Position numbers and translations under genes: made by a program. Below are positions 35,571 through 45,137 of a stretch of 64,000 nucleotides of DNA, one piece after another. Origin of the DNA: CG2-30-36-16 sp964372115. GTDB taxonomy: Bacteria > Bacteroidota > Ignavibacteria > Ignavibacteriales > Ignavibacteriaceae. The notes beneath the pieces were generated by a model. The model saw nothing but the letters and a program-made list of their open reading frames with translations. It did no database searches and was not told the DNA's origin. Where the stretch lies: NCBI GenBank assembly GCA_964372115.1, contig CAYJPN010000011.1:1-64000 (forward strand). The letters are read 5' to 3'. Every line of letters starts with the position of its first letter. Position 1 is the first letter of the stretch.

Positions 35571-37973
35571 ATGTATTCCAAACAAATAAAACAGTTTATC
35601 TTTTTTTTGTCGTTTTTATTTATCGCCGCTTCGTTTACACAGGCGCAGGGCGTTAAAGATATTTTGCCGGTTATAAAACTTACTGCCGGACAAACAGACT
35701 CGGTACTGATTTCCGATATGTTCTACAGCGAGTATTATACTGCCGAGTTTCAAGCAAACCGCAATGTAAATGTATTATATAAACCTGCTTCACGTTATGT
35801 TTTTTTAACCCCGGCAAAAAACTTCGAAGGACTCGAGCGTATAAAATTTGTGCTCGGTAATGTGCCCTATTATTTCTTTGTTCAATCGGATATAAAACTT
35901 GAACATACATTTAAATACAAACCGGAAGGCTCACCGAAAAAAGTTAACCTTTTCGGTACGTTTAATTCGTGGAACCGTGAAAGCATACCGATGAATGACA
36001 TTGACGGTGACGGCGTTTACGAAATTACAATTCCCCTAAATGCCGGATTATACGAGTATAAGTTTTATGTTGACGGAGTTGAAATTGAAGACCCCGAAAA
36101 TCCCGACCAGAAACCAAACGGCATCGGCGGTATTAATTCAATAATAGTTATTAAGCCAAGGCATGCCGAAAAAAATTATCTCCACCTTCTCGGAAAGAAA
36201 AAAGAAAACAACAAACTTATACTTTCATTTTATTATGAAAATGAAAATAAAAAAGAACCGATCACGGCAAAAAATGTTTTTACGTTATGGAATAACCGCG
36301 ACTTTATAAAATCCGACGTAGTTGTAAACGGGAATAACATCGACATCATACTTAACAACCAAACACAGCTAAAGAAAAGTTTAGTTCGGGCTGCTGTAAG
36401 TTATAACGGAGCTGTAAGTAATTTTCAAACTGTTAATGTAGAAAACGGTGAAGTGTCGGACGGCAGCTCCGATAAAACATGGAATGACGCGATTATCTAT
36501 TCTTTAATGATCGACCGTTTTAATGACGGCGACAGGGGCAACAGCGTTTCGGTAAAAAACGCTGAACTTTCCGATAAAGGCAATTATATGGGAGGCGATT
36601 TTAAAGGAATACTCGATAAAATTGAAGCTGGCTATTTTGATTCGCTCGGTATAAATACATTATGGATATCTCCTGTTGTTGATAATCCTAATGATGCTTA
36701 CCAGGAGTCGCCGGAGCCGCACCGTTATTACAGCGGCTACCACGGCTACTGGCCTATTTCATCAACAGAAGTTGAAGAAAAATTCGGCGAGATGGATCTG
36801 TTAAAAAAATTGATAAAAACCGCGCACAAACACAGCATAAAAGTTCTGCTCGATTTTGTTTCGCATCATGTGCACATCGAACATCCTTTTTGGAAAGAAC
36901 ACAGAGATTGGTTCGGAGTGCTCGATTTGCCTGACGGTAGAAAAAATTTACGCCTCTGGGATGAACAAAGATTAACAACATGGTTTGAACCATACCTTCC
37001 CTCTTTTGATTTTTTAAGTTCTAAAGCCGCACTCGATACCATGACCAGTAACGCGGTCTGGTGGTTAAAAGAAACCGGCGCCGACGGATTTAGACACGAC
37101 GCGGTAAAACATGTGCCCAACGAATTTTGGAGAATGTTAACACAAAAGATAAAAAAGGAAATTGAAATACCTGAAAATAAAGTTGTGTATCAAATCGGCG
37201 AAACATTCGGCGGTTACGATTTAATAAGTTCGTATGTTAACAACGGACAGTTAAGCGCGCAATTTAATTTTAATTTATACGATACCGCTATACCTGTGTT
37301 TATAAGTAAAGACGGTTCATTTACAACGCTCGATACAGAGATGAACAAAACATTTTCGGTTTACGGCGTTAATCATGTAATGGGCAACATAATGGATAGC
37401 CATGACAAAATGCGGTTTATGGCTTTTACCGACGGCGATGTTCCGCTCGATCAAGCGTACAATAGTGAAATCGGATGGAACAATCCTCCGCATGTTGACC
37501 ATAAAGAAAGTTATAATAAAGAAAGATTGTACCTGGCTTACATGCTTTCTATTCCCGGCATTCCTATCATCTATTATGGTGATGAAATTGGAATGACAGG
37601 CGCAAGCGATCCGGATAACCGAAGAATGATGCGTTTTGACAGCGGGTTAACGGATTGGGAAAAAGAAAACCTAAAGGCTGTTGAAGCAATTATAAAAATA
37701 CGGAAACAACATCCGGCACTGCGCCACGGCGATTTTTTAACATTACTCGCCGAAAAAAATGTTTACGCTTATTTGCGCAGCGATATGAACGAGCGTGTGC
37801 TTGTTGTATTAAATAAAGCAAACGCCCCCGCAAATCTGAAATTACAATTGCCATCAATCTATGGATTAAAAGAAGCTGTTAATTTAACAGACAATATAAC
37901 TGTGGAGATTAATTTGAATAGTTTAAATATCGAAATACCCGCGATAGGTTTTGCAATATTTAAATTGAATTGA
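35571..37973 (+). CDS. Secreted GH13 alpha-amylase-family glycosidase
   Basis: An 800-aa enzyme with a signal peptide (about 1-25, ending TQAQG). A glycogen/starch-binding-like domain (about 105-190: KVNLFGTFNSWNRESIPM, then GLYEYKFYVDG) precedes a GH13 barrel. Conserved regions are LLDFVSHHV (region I), DGFRHDAVKH with the nucleophile Asp at about 509, QIGETFGG with the acid/base Glu at about 544, and NIMDSHD with the third Asp at about 611. Closest in look to neopullulanase/cyclomaltodextrinase-type periplasmic enzymes, so it should hydrolyse alpha-1,4-glucans or their products. AGGAAG precedes the ATG. It stands alone, with a hairpin downstream and a possible operator upstream. Confidence 0.92.
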   Translation: MYSKQIKQFIFFLSFLFIAASFTQAQGVKDILPVIKLTAGQTDSVLISDMFYSEYYTAEFQANRNVNVLYKPASRYVFLTPAKNFEGLERIKFVLGNVPYYFFVQSDIKLEHTFKYKPEGSPKKVNLFGTFNSWNRESIPMNDIDGDGVYEITIPLNAGLYEYKFYVDGVEIEDPENPDQKPNGIGGINSIIVIKPRHAEKNYLHLLGKKKENNKLILSFYYENENKKEPITAKNVFTLWNNRDFIKSDVVVNGNNIDIILNNQTQLKKSLVRAAVSYNGAVSNFQTVNVENGEVSDGSSDKTWNDAIIYSLMIDRFNDGDRGNSVSVKNAELSDKGNYMGGDFKGILDKIEAGYFDSLGINTLWISPVVDNPNDAYQESPEPHRYYSGYHGYWPISSTEVEEKFGEMDLLKKLIKTAHKHSIKVLLDFVSHHVHIEHPFWKEHRDWFGVLDLPDGRKNLRLWDEQRLTTWFEPYLPSFDFLSSKAALDTMTSNAVWWLKETGADGFRHDAVKHVPNEFWRMLTQKIKKEIEIPENKVVYQIGETFGGYDLISSYVNNGQLSAQFNFNLYDTAIPVFISKDGSFTTLDTEMNKTFSVYGVNHVMGNIMDSHDKMRFMAFTDGDVPLDQAYNSEIGWNNPPHVDHKESYNKERLYLAYMLSIPGIPIIYYGDEIGMTGASDPDNRRMMRFDSGLTDWEKENLKAVEAIIKIRKQHPALRHGDFLTLLAEKNVYAYLRSDMNERVLVVLNKANAPANLKLQLPSIYGLKEAVNLTDNITVEINLNSLNIEIPAIGFAIFKLN

Positions 37974-37995
37974 TGGATTACAAAATAGCGATTAT

Positions 37996-38030
37996 AATTA
38001 TCCCCCTTCTTTTTTGTGAAGGGGATAATT
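37996..38030 (+). terminator. Hairpin downstream of the amylase gene
   Basis: AATTATCCCCCTTC pairs with GAAGGGGATAATT (one bulged C), a strong stem 20 bp past the stop. The following sequence (ATTAGTCAATTCTTCTC) is only moderately T-rich, so it may be a processing or mRNA-stability hairpin instead. Confidence 0.6.
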
Positions 38031-38086
38031 ATTAGTCAATTCTTCTCATAAATAAACGATTTTTTTTAACATAAAATTGATTTGAA

Positions 38087-39427
38087 ATGAAAAAATATTT
38101 ATTAACAATACTATTGATGTTATCTGCTTCAATTGTTTTTTTATCATGCTCAACAAATGAAAATGCAAAATCAGATCTGGAGCTTACAATGAATTCTGTT
38201 GCTGAATCCTATGTTAAACTTGTTTTAAATATCGGGCAGTTCGATGCCGATTATGTTGACGCGTATTACGGTCCGGAAGCATGGAAAACCGAAGCAGCCT
38301 CAATAAACAAGAATGACACAACTATTTATAAAAAATTAACTTCGGAAGCAGATAGCTTGCTGACATCGCTTGAAAACCTCGGCAGCAAAAAAGCAACCGA
38401 ATTAGAAAGACTTCGTTACCGTTATCTCTACAAACAAATACTTTCGGCAAAAGTAAAATTAATGATGTTGAGCGGCGTAAAACCTGGTTTTGATGAAGAA
38501 GCAAAAGGTTTGTACGACGTTGATGTACCTCAATGTTCGGAAGAAAATTTCAAAAAAATAATTGACACTCTTGATGCCGCTCTGCCCGGTACAGGCACTA
38601 CCTCTGAGAGGTTAGCCGCATTCAAAAAAGATTTTATTATACCAAAAGAAAAACTTGACGCAGTTTTTTCAGCCGCAATAAATGAGTGCCGGAGAATAAC
38701 AGGACGACATATAAAACTACCTGAAGGTGAAAATTTTTCTGTGGAATATGTAACCGACAAACCCTGGGGCGCTTACAACTGGTACAAAGGAGGCAGCTAC
38801 AGTTTAATTCAGGTTAACACCGACCTGCCGGTTTACATTGACCGCGCGGTTGATCTTGCCGCGCATGAAGGTTATCCGGGGCATCATGTTTATAACTCGC
38901 TTCTTGAAAAAAAGATGGTTAAAGAAAACGGATGGATGGAATTTTCGGTGTACCCGCTTTTTAGTCCGCAAAGTTTAATTGCAGAAGGCAGCGCAAACTA
39001 CGGTATTGAGGTTGCGTTTCCGGGTAACAGCAGAATAAAATTTGAAAAAGAAGTTTTGTTTCCACTGGCAGGTTTAGACGCTGCTAAAGTTGAGAAATAT
39101 TATAAAGTCCTCGATCTGCTGCACGGTTTAAGTTATACAAGCAACCACGCGGCGCGCAATTATATTGACGGAAACTGGACACGCGAAGAAACAAAACTAT
39201 GGCTGCAAAAATATGCGCTGCGCACCGCGGAGCAGTCGGAAAAGAGTTTACAGTTTATTGATAAATACAGAAGTTATGTTATCAATTATAATCTGGGTCA
39301 GGATATTGTAAAAAACTATATTGAAGGAAACGGCGGCACGGCAGAAAACGTTGACCGGCGCTGGGAATTGTTTGAGCAATTACTTTCGACTCCGCAAACC
39401 CCATCGAATTTGCAGGTAAAAGAGTGA
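38087..39427 (+). CDS. DUF885-type putative metallopeptidase lipoprotein
   Basis: A 446-aa lipoprotein: the signal ends in the lipobox VFLSCST (Cys about 21). The DUF885-like core includes ETALVDSLY-free helical text and, around residue 261, the conserved histidine cluster AAHEGYPGHHVYN, an H-E-x-x-x-H-H type motif that suggests metal-dependent peptidase activity; EGSANYGIEVAF further on may give the third ligand. Biochemical data for the family are sparse, so the substrate is unknown. It follows the amylase by 113 bp on the same strand but is separated by a hairpin. Confidence 0.8.
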   Translation: MKKYLLTILLMLSASIVFLSCSTNENAKSDLELTMNSVAESYVKLVLNIGQFDADYVDAYYGPEAWKTEAASINKNDTTIYKKLTSEADSLLTSLENLGSKKATELERLRYRYLYKQILSAKVKLMMLSGVKPGFDEEAKGLYDVDVPQCSEENFKKIIDTLDAALPGTGTTSERLAAFKKDFIIPKEKLDAVFSAAINECRRITGRHIKLPEGENFSVEYVTDKPWGAYNWYKGGSYSLIQVNTDLPVYIDRAVDLAAHEGYPGHHVYNSLLEKKMVKENGWMEFSVYPLFSPQSLIAEGSANYGIEVAFPGNSRIKFEKEVLFPLAGLDAAKVEKYYKVLDLLHGLSYTSNHAARNYIDGNWTREETKLWLQKYALRTAEQSEKSLQFIDKYRSYVINYNLGQDIVKNYIEGNGGTAENVDRRWELFEQLLSTPQTPSNLQVKE

Positions 39428-39467
39428 ATTAATTTATTGGATTTTTAAAGATAAACATGTAAGTCAG

Positions 39468-39637
39468 TGGGGTAGTTTAAAAGTGTGAACTCGCGCTGAA
39501 CTGAGTTTACACCGCACTGAGTTTATGCCGTACTGAGTTTATCGAAGTATCGAAGTGTCGAGGTCAGCATTTTTTGAACATGAACCGCATTTCGACAGGC
39601 TCAATGTCCGGAACAATTTAGTTTTAAGCCAGCCCCA
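39468..39637. repeat. MITE-like element, second family member
   Basis: A 170-bp unit with degenerate terminal inverted repeats (left TGGGGTAGTTTAAAA at 39468; right end, read inversely, TGGGGCTGGCTTAAAAC, finishing at 39637). Inside, a 16-bp unit beginning CTGAGTTTA is repeated three times in tandem (about 39501-39548), and CATTTCGACAGGCTCAATG matches the core of the 22250-22347 element. Confidence 0.6.
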
Positions 39638-39709
39638 TTATTGATTTTTTTTACTGGCTTAATAACTCAAGTTAATTCACCAGTGCGTTGGTATTGTGGA
39701 TAAAGAACT

Positions 39710-40723
39710 TCAAATAGTTACTGTTTTCAGTTTATCTTTTATTAACTCAAATAACTTATCGCTTATTGATATTTCTTTAAAAACTTCCGCAAGTTGTTCC
39801 TTTGTAATCTTATCAAAATCTTTTTCAAGCGGAAAGATGCACACCCCGCCGAGATCAACGGAAGCCGCGCTTAGCAAAATGTTTTTTTCGCCCTCCGAAA
39901 AGTAATGCGATGAACGGTGTTTATTTCTTAAAAAAATTATTAGTCTCCACCCGGATTTTTCTTCGAAGTAGGACAAAATATTCATCATCGGTTCTTCGCC
40001 TGAATTTACAAGCAGCGAATAATTTTTATAAAACTTATCGAACAGATCAACAAGCAGAGAATAATCAAACGATTCCATCGAAATAAATTTTCGCAAACCA
40101 TCATCAACCGCAGTTAAAATAAAGTTTTCGTTCTCTTTTAACACCTCGCCATATTCATTTATTAATTGATGAAAATCATCACCAATTGGCATAAAGTTTT
40201 TATTACCCGCCTGAAAATGAAAATGATCGGGTGCGGAGGCACCGCATTTTGGGCCGTTATAAAAAGCCATATAATTGCCGGATATATCTTTGGACAGATT
40301 AAGCAGTCCGCCTATGTTTCCATCAATCTTTTGGGGAGTGTGTTTAACATCGGGAATAGTAAAGTGCTCAGGGAAAATAGGGAACGGGTTTGCAAGAATT
40401 AAATATCTTTTGTCGTAGGGAATTCCTTTTTGTTCAATCGGAAGATTTTCCGGACACAAAAAACATTTTCTTTCTTTTATCGAGGCGGCATCAACCTTTG
40501 CGGAACTTGAAATTATTCTGCCGGGATTAAACTGCGCTTTTATTCGGAAGCCGTCGAAATAAAATGTTTTTACCTTTATTGTTTCTAATGATTTATACCC
40601 ATCTGCAAGCTGCGTCCATGTTTGTTTCTGGCTTTCTAAAAGCATTTTTGCAGCCGAACCAAAGTTGCCAACAAGTATAAATTGTTCGCATTCTTTGTTG
40701 CTAAAATATTTTTCTTCTGACAA
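39710..40723 (-). CDS. DUF4922-type GalT/HIT-like nucleotidyltransferase homologue
   Basis: A protein of about 337 aa. It has a GalT-like layout: a CFLC zinc-type pair in ERKCFLCPENLP, KRYLILANPFPIFPEHFTI as in nucleotide-sugar phosphorylases, and the histidine motif APDHFHFQAG (H-x-H-x-Q) that carries the catalytic His in the GalT/HIT superfamily. It matches what I know as DUF4922. The start is uncertain: the open frame runs into an intergenic repeat, and a TTG at 40723 preceded by AAAGAGG is my choice. It is the last gene behind two glycosyltransferases, suggesting a role in making or recycling a sugar nucleotide for the same glycan. Confidence 0.75.
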   Translation of the reverse strand: MSEEKYFSNKECEQFILVGNFGSAAKMLLESQKQTWTQLADGYKSLETIKVKTFYFDGFRIKAQFNPGRIISSSAKVDAASIKERKCFLCPENLPIEQKGIPYDKRYLILANPFPIFPEHFTIPDVKHTPQKIDGNIGGLLNLSKDISGNYMAFYNGPKCGASAPDHFHFQAGNKNFMPIGDDFHQLINEYGEVLKENENFILTAVDDGLRKFISMESFDYSLLVDLFDKFYKNYSLLVNSGEEPMMNILSYFEEKSGWRLIIFLRNKHRSSHYFSEGEKNILLSAASVDLGGVCIFPLEKDFDKITKEQLAEVFKEISISDKLFELIKDKLKTVTI

Positions 40724-40737
40724 AAGAACCTCTTTGG

Positions 40738-40773
40738 ACAATGTACAATGTATAATGTACAATGAATAATGAA
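40738..40773. repeat. AATG-type intergenic repeat, copy 2
   Basis: A tandem of AATGTACAATG, TATAATG and TACAATGAAT in the short gap between the GT2 and DUF4922 genes. An open reading frame crosses it, which could cause the downstream gene to be annotated too long. Confidence 0.6.
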
Positions 40774-40812
40774 AATTAGAAGTAGACTAAAATTTTTAAG
40801 CTTGTGGAAGTG

Positions 40813-42252
40813 CTATTTCCTCTGACGCGCAAGTATTTCAAGTGTCCGTATTCTGTCTTTGTAAACGTTATGAGCGTTTTGTTTTTCAATTGATAACGCG
40901 GCATCTGAGTTGCCTTCCCATCTTCTGCAAATATAAATAGGTTCATAAATTCTGCCTATCTGATAATTGCGACTTATGGCAATACCAAGCGCGTAATCTT
41001 CGCCATAACTAACATTCGGAATTTTTATATCGCGTAAAACTGGTGTATAAAAAGCTCTCGGTGCGCCAAGTCCATTTATACGCAGCGCATTATTACGCCC
41101 GTTATCCGGTGTCCATTCTTTATGATCAATAAGCCCCGGAGGGATTGTATTTAATTGAAAATCGGTAAGCATATAACTACCAACAACCATCGCGCATTTT
41201 TCTTTTCTAAAAACATCAACAACGCGTTGTATTGTTGTTTCATCTTTATAAATGTCATCACTGTCAAGCTGTATTGCGTATCTTCCGCATTTAGGATGAT
41301 GCGCGCCTTCATTCCAGCAGCCGCCTATTCCAAGATCTGTTCTTTCCGGAATTACATGAACAACTTTATCATTTTTTGCGGCAAACTCTTTTAATAATTC
41401 AGTTGTGCCGTCCGTTGAATAATTATCAACAACAATTAGATTAAAAGGAAAATCTGTTTTTTGTATCAGCACTGATTCCACTGCATCGGCAATTGTCTTT
41501 GCCCTGTTTTTAACCGGAATAATTACGGAAGCTTCAAACTCAAAATTTTCAGCGCTTGCGTCAACTTCGTCAAACGTTGGTTCGAGATACGCGCCAATTT
41601 TTTTTAAATGTTCGGTAACGGCTTTTTCCATTTCAATTTGTACTTCGCGGTTACGCGGGTTTACATAATCAAAAAGCTTATCGCCGGATTTTCGTGTGTC
41701 AAGTTGAACAGATGAGTAAAGATATTCGGGAATACGTATTAACTGTGCGTGCCGCGAAATTCCCAAACGTGCGTCATAAAAACCTGCGAACTTATAATCG
41801 CCGCCTTTTTCATCAACAGCTTTTTTTAATACTTCATTATTCATTAACACTACGGGTCCAAACTGAAAATCATCACGGACACTTCCGAGCTGGCAGTCGA
41901 TAACAGGATGAATTGTCCGTTCATCGTTTTTCATATCGTAAAAATCGGAATAAACGATACCCGCACCGGTCATCTTTGTCACATTTACAAATCTTTCAAT
42001 AGCAAACCGACCAAAATCAATCATAGTATCTTCCGTTAGAAGAAGGACAAAATCCGTTTCGCTTTTTTCAGTTATTAATTCAAAAGTTTTTGTGCCGAAT
42101 AAATTTTCAACTTTTATAGTTTCAAATTCATTATTTTCTTTTCCGGTTTGAGAAAGAAGAAAAACTTTTTTTACCAAAGGGGAATTGTTCAGGGTACGGG
42201 CAAGCTGGGGTGTATGTTCAATTCCTTCGAATGGAAGAAAGGCTGTAATCAT
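40813..42252 (-). CDS. Glycosyltransferase family 2 protein with extra N-terminal domain
   Basis: A 479-aa protein. The GT-A catalytic domain occupies about 225-430: ASVIIPVKNRAKTIADAVES, LIVVDNYSTDGT, GGCWNEGAHHPKCGRYAIQL and the metal-binding acidic motif QLDSDDIY (about 327). The first 220 residues form an additional domain (starting MITAFLPFEGIEHTPQLART), itself resembling a degenerate GT-A fold (LLTEDTMIDFG). No signal peptide, so cytoplasmic, transferring a sugar to a lipid-linked or protein acceptor. It lies in the SpoIID / GT4 / GT2 / DUF4922 run, after a 258-bp gap that holds an AATG repeat. Confidence 0.88.
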   Translation of the reverse strand: MITAFLPFEGIEHTPQLARTLNNSPLVKKVFLLSQTGKENNEFETIKVENLFGTKTFELITEKSETDFVLLLTEDTMIDFGRFAIERFVNVTKMTGAGIVYSDFYDMKNDERTIHPVIDCQLGSVRDDFQFGPVVLMNNEVLKKAVDEKGGDYKFAGFYDARLGISRHAQLIRIPEYLYSSVQLDTRKSGDKLFDYVNPRNREVQIEMEKAVTEHLKKIGAYLEPTFDEVDASAENFEFEASVIIPVKNRAKTIADAVESVLIQKTDFPFNLIVVDNYSTDGTTELLKEFAAKNDKVVHVIPERTDLGIGGCWNEGAHHPKCGRYAIQLDSDDIYKDETTIQRVVDVFRKEKCAMVVGSYMLTDFQLNTIPPGLIDHKEWTPDNGRNNALRINGLGAPRAFYTPVLRDIKIPNVSYGEDYALGIAISRNYQIGRIYEPIYICRRWEGNSDAALSIEKQNAHNVYKDRIRTLEILARQRK

Positions 42253-42435
42253 TAGGATCTCTCACTATTAAATTGACAATTTTGAACTTCAAAATTAAGG
42301 ATAACATCCGCAAGATTCAAAGAAAGGGTTCATGATAGTTTTGAAAAGAATAATTTGTCATCTTTTCTCTTTAATACATTGTATATGTTCTTCAAACAGA
42401 AGCCAGTACACATTTCAGAATTCACATCTAACCGC

Positions 42436-42468
42436 AATTGTACATTCTGCATTCTGCATTGTACATTC
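42436..42468. repeat. AATG-type intergenic repeat, copy 3 (inverted)
   Basis: Read on the minus strand: GAATGTACAATG, CAGAATG, CAGAATG, TACAATT. It sits between the GT4 and GT2 genes; the 42253-42510 spacer holds nothing else recognisable. Confidence 0.6.
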
Positions 42469-42510
42469 CAGCAGTTCCCCATCGGAAAGAAAAGGAATGC
42501 TCTTAACATA

Positions 42511-43617
42511 TTAAATCAGCTCATTGTATAATTTCACAACCCTGTCGGTTAGCATTTCAATATCAAAATGCTCAATTGCTCTTTTACGGGCGGCGGCTCC
42601 GAATTGTACACGGGCTTCAGGTGAGTTAATCAGTTTTTCGGTTTTATCTTTTAAATCCTCACCGTCGCGCGTTTTAAAAAGGTAACCGGTTTCATCATCA
42701 ACGGCTATATCAAGCACGCCATCGGAGTTTGAACAGACAGATGGCAGCCCCATAGCCATAGCTTCTGCAAGCGCAATACCGAATGCTTCGGCATGCGAGG
42801 GGAAAATAAAAATATCAAGCACTGACAACACATCGGGTGTATCGCTCCGGAAACCTGCAAATATTAAGTTGTCAAGTTTATAATCGGCTGCAAGTTTTTT
42901 TATATTTCCGGCATAATTTTCTTCACCTCTGCTTGCTTCGCCAACAATTAGATACTTTAATTTTGTGTACTTTTTATTCAACTCTTTGGCGGCATACAAA
43001 AACTCCTCGTGACCTTTGCCGGGACTAAAACGGGCAAGCATTCCAACTACAATTTCATCATCTTTAAAACCAAACTCATCTCTCACTTTTTTCCTCTCAG
43101 CTTTTACAGGATCAAATTTTTCAATTATTATCCCGTTGTGCATCAGTACAATTTTGTCTTCCGTTATTGGCACTGTTTTAAGGAGATTGTCTTTTATTGT
43201 TCTGCTGATTGCAAGGGCTTTTGTAACCCGGTTGTAAAGTTTTGTGTGAAGGAAATCTTTTTTGGCAATTCCGGAGCCCATTTGTTTTGTCAGGACAAGT
43301 GGAATATTACTTTTAAGCAGGGAAAGAGCGGGAACAAAAATCCACAAATCTTTTGAAGCCTGAGTGTGAATTAAATCGTATTTCCCATTTCTAATAAGGG
43401 CGGCGGTTTTTAGTACACTAAAGGGATGTATATAGCCCGAAGCATTTATCGGATGAATAATAATACCGAGATTATTAGCCTCAATATGAATGCGGCTTTC
43501 GGCAAGGCACAGTAACTCAACATTAATGCCTCGTTTTAATAACTGCTTTACGGCGGTAAGAGTAAACATCTCCATACCGCCCCAGCTATTTGATAAACAT
43601 GAATAAAGTATTTTCAT
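42511..43617 (-). CDS. Glycosyltransferase family 4 protein
   Basis: A 368-aa GT-B enzyme. The N-terminal acceptor domain starts MKILYSCLSNSWGGMEMFTL, with the GGME motif for the beginning of such enzymes. The C-terminal donor domain has GMLARFSPGKGHEEFL, LIVGEASRGEE, FAGFRSDTPDVLSVLDIFIF and the nucleotide-sugar binding E-x7-E motif in EAFGIALAEAMAMGLP. Retaining transfer of a sugar from an NDP-sugar is expected; donor and acceptor are unknown. It begins 3 bp after the SpoIID/LytB gene stops, so these two are surely co-transcribed. Confidence 0.92.
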   Translation of the reverse strand: MKILYSCLSNSWGGMEMFTLTAVKQLLKRGINVELLCLAESRIHIEANNLGIIIHPINASGYIHPFSVLKTAALIRNGKYDLIHTQASKDLWIFVPALSLLKSNIPLVLTKQMGSGIAKKDFLHTKLYNRVTKALAISRTIKDNLLKTVPITEDKIVLMHNGIIIEKFDPVKAERKKVRDEFGFKDDEIVVGMLARFSPGKGHEEFLYAAKELNKKYTKLKYLIVGEASRGEENYAGNIKKLAADYKLDNLIFAGFRSDTPDVLSVLDIFIFPSHAEAFGIALAEAMAMGLPSVCSNSDGVLDIAVDDETGYLFKTRDGEDLKDKTEKLINSPEARVQFGAAARKRAIEHFDIEMLTDRVVKLYNELI

Positions 43618-43620
43618 GAG

Positions 43621-44973
43621 TTAATAAATTTTTGAAAGCTTTGCTTCGGTAAAATAATGAAGCAGTATTTCATCAAAGTTGTAGCCTTGCGAAGCCATTA
43701 CAGCGGCGCCAATTTGGCAGAGCCCAACACCGTGTCCCCAACCGGCGCCTTTAAGTACAAACTTTTGAGGAATGCCTTCTTTTAATTCCTCTTTATCAAC
43801 AATAAAAGCAGAACTGTAAAGATGACTTGGAGATAGAGTACGGCGGATTTCAAGCTCCTTGCCGATTGTTAATATTTTTTTTGTACCGACTATTTTAAGT
43901 TTTATCAATCGTGATGAGGCTCCTCTTTCAACAGGAATCAAATCTATTATTTCTCCGAAATCAATACCGCTTCTTTTCAGAATCAATTCTTTTAATTCGT
44001 TTTGAGTGTAACTGACTGTCCAGCGGTAAAAGTCTGTTGTTTCCTGATCGTAATCGAGAAGAATTTGAGAAAGTACTTTGCGGTCGGTAGTATTACAAAA
44101 CGCGGGTGGATTTCCAAGAATCCATTTACGCGCATTTTTTTCATCGGCAAAATTGAGGTCATAATTATCGGGTTCGAATTTATAATCTACAATTGAAGAA
44201 AGATAATTATATTTAACCGGTTCCCATACATGTTCGAAAGATTCGGATACACCGCCGCATGATTTGGAATAACGTGCATCGCAAATTTTTCCATTCTCCG
44301 TCAACGCAATGCCGCGTGTTTCTTCAATTGCTTGTTTTGCAACGGTTGTAAATACTTTTGTTATTCCTTGATAACGCTGGCAATGATCATCGGCGCACAC
44401 ATCAAAATTTGTGTGATCCTCGCGGTCGTACCATCGTATCAAAGTATCATTCGTTTTCACAGTGGTTTTGTATTCCTTTTTTTCATCTTTTAGCGCTCTC
44501 GATTTTTCAATTTGTGCAAGCAGCCACCCTCGCGAAACAATAGCGTGGGCTTTTAATAATTCAAGCGAACATTTTGCACTCATCTCCGAAGAGATAACGC
44601 TGACGAGATAATTTTCAATAGGCAGAGAGTTAATTGCGGTAATTTTGCCGTTCTCTTTTATAATTTTTATTGCACCGGTAAAACGCTGTTTTTCTTTTCG
44701 TTCCCAATGAAACTGCACACCAATAGTAACATCACGAAGTAAAAACGAATCGCTTGAAATGTCGGTCGGCTCAAAAACTATTTCATCGGCAACTTCAATT
44801 TTTTCATTGTTATAAGTACAGATTATTTTGTCATTTTTTAGCTCGACGGTAAATCTTCCACTAAAAGAATGGCTGAAACCTGGCGATTTGAAGTCTCCAT
44901 AAAGTTCAAAATTTATTAATTTTTCAGAAAGTATTCCGACATGAATTATGGGTTCCTGAGTGTCGTATAACAT
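43621..44973 (-). CDS. SpoIID/LytB-domain protein
   Basis: A 450-aa protein with the SpoIID/LytB domain over most of its length: SVISSEMSAKCSLELLKAHA, then VSRGWLLAQIE, DDHCQRYQGI, DARYSKSCGGVSESFEHVWE and the terminal GAGWGHGVGLCQIGAAVMAS. In sporulating bacteria SpoIID is a lytic transglycosylase acting on peptidoglycan; the Glu in SSEMSAK is in the expected catalytic place. There is no signal peptide in the chosen start (MLYDTQEPIIHVGIL), so either it is cytoplasmic or exported otherwise. It leads a minus-strand run with GT4, GT2 and DUF4922 genes, hinting at joint work on a cell-wall or surface glycan. Confidence 0.88.
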   Translation of the reverse strand: MLYDTQEPIIHVGILSEKLINFELYGDFKSPGFSHSFSGRFTVELKNDKIICTYNNEKIEVADEIVFEPTDISSDSFLLRDVTIGVQFHWERKEKQRFTGAIKIIKENGKITAINSLPIENYLVSVISSEMSAKCSLELLKAHAIVSRGWLLAQIEKSRALKDEKKEYKTTVKTNDTLIRWYDREDHTNFDVCADDHCQRYQGITKVFTTVAKQAIEETRGIALTENGKICDARYSKSCGGVSESFEHVWEPVKYNYLSSIVDYKFEPDNYDLNFADEKNARKWILGNPPAFCNTTDRKVLSQILLDYDQETTDFYRWTVSYTQNELKELILKRSGIDFGEIIDLIPVERGASSRLIKLKIVGTKKILTIGKELEIRRTLSPSHLYSSAFIVDKEELKEGIPQKFVLKGAGWGHGVGLCQIGAAVMASQGYNFDEILLHYFTEAKLSKIY

Positions 44974-45137
44974 TTTATTATTCTCTCATTTAACAATTTT
45001 TAAATTTGCTCTTAAAATATAAACATAAAGCTGTTTATATGTGAATACCGGAGTTCAGAAAATGATGTTTATTTCCTATTATAAATTTAAGTTTCATAAC
45101 CTTATATTAGAACATCTACTCTTAAAAAATTATTGAT

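Noticed and set aside
36754..37120. Minus-strand ORFs inside the amylase gene
   Set aside because: The plus-strand frame carries all GH13 motifs; the antisense frames have no family features.
40724..40762. Upstream extension of the DUF4922 gene to a TTG at 40762
   Set aside because: The added residues are encoded by a dispersed intergenic repeat; a TTG with AAAGAGG in front lies at 40723.
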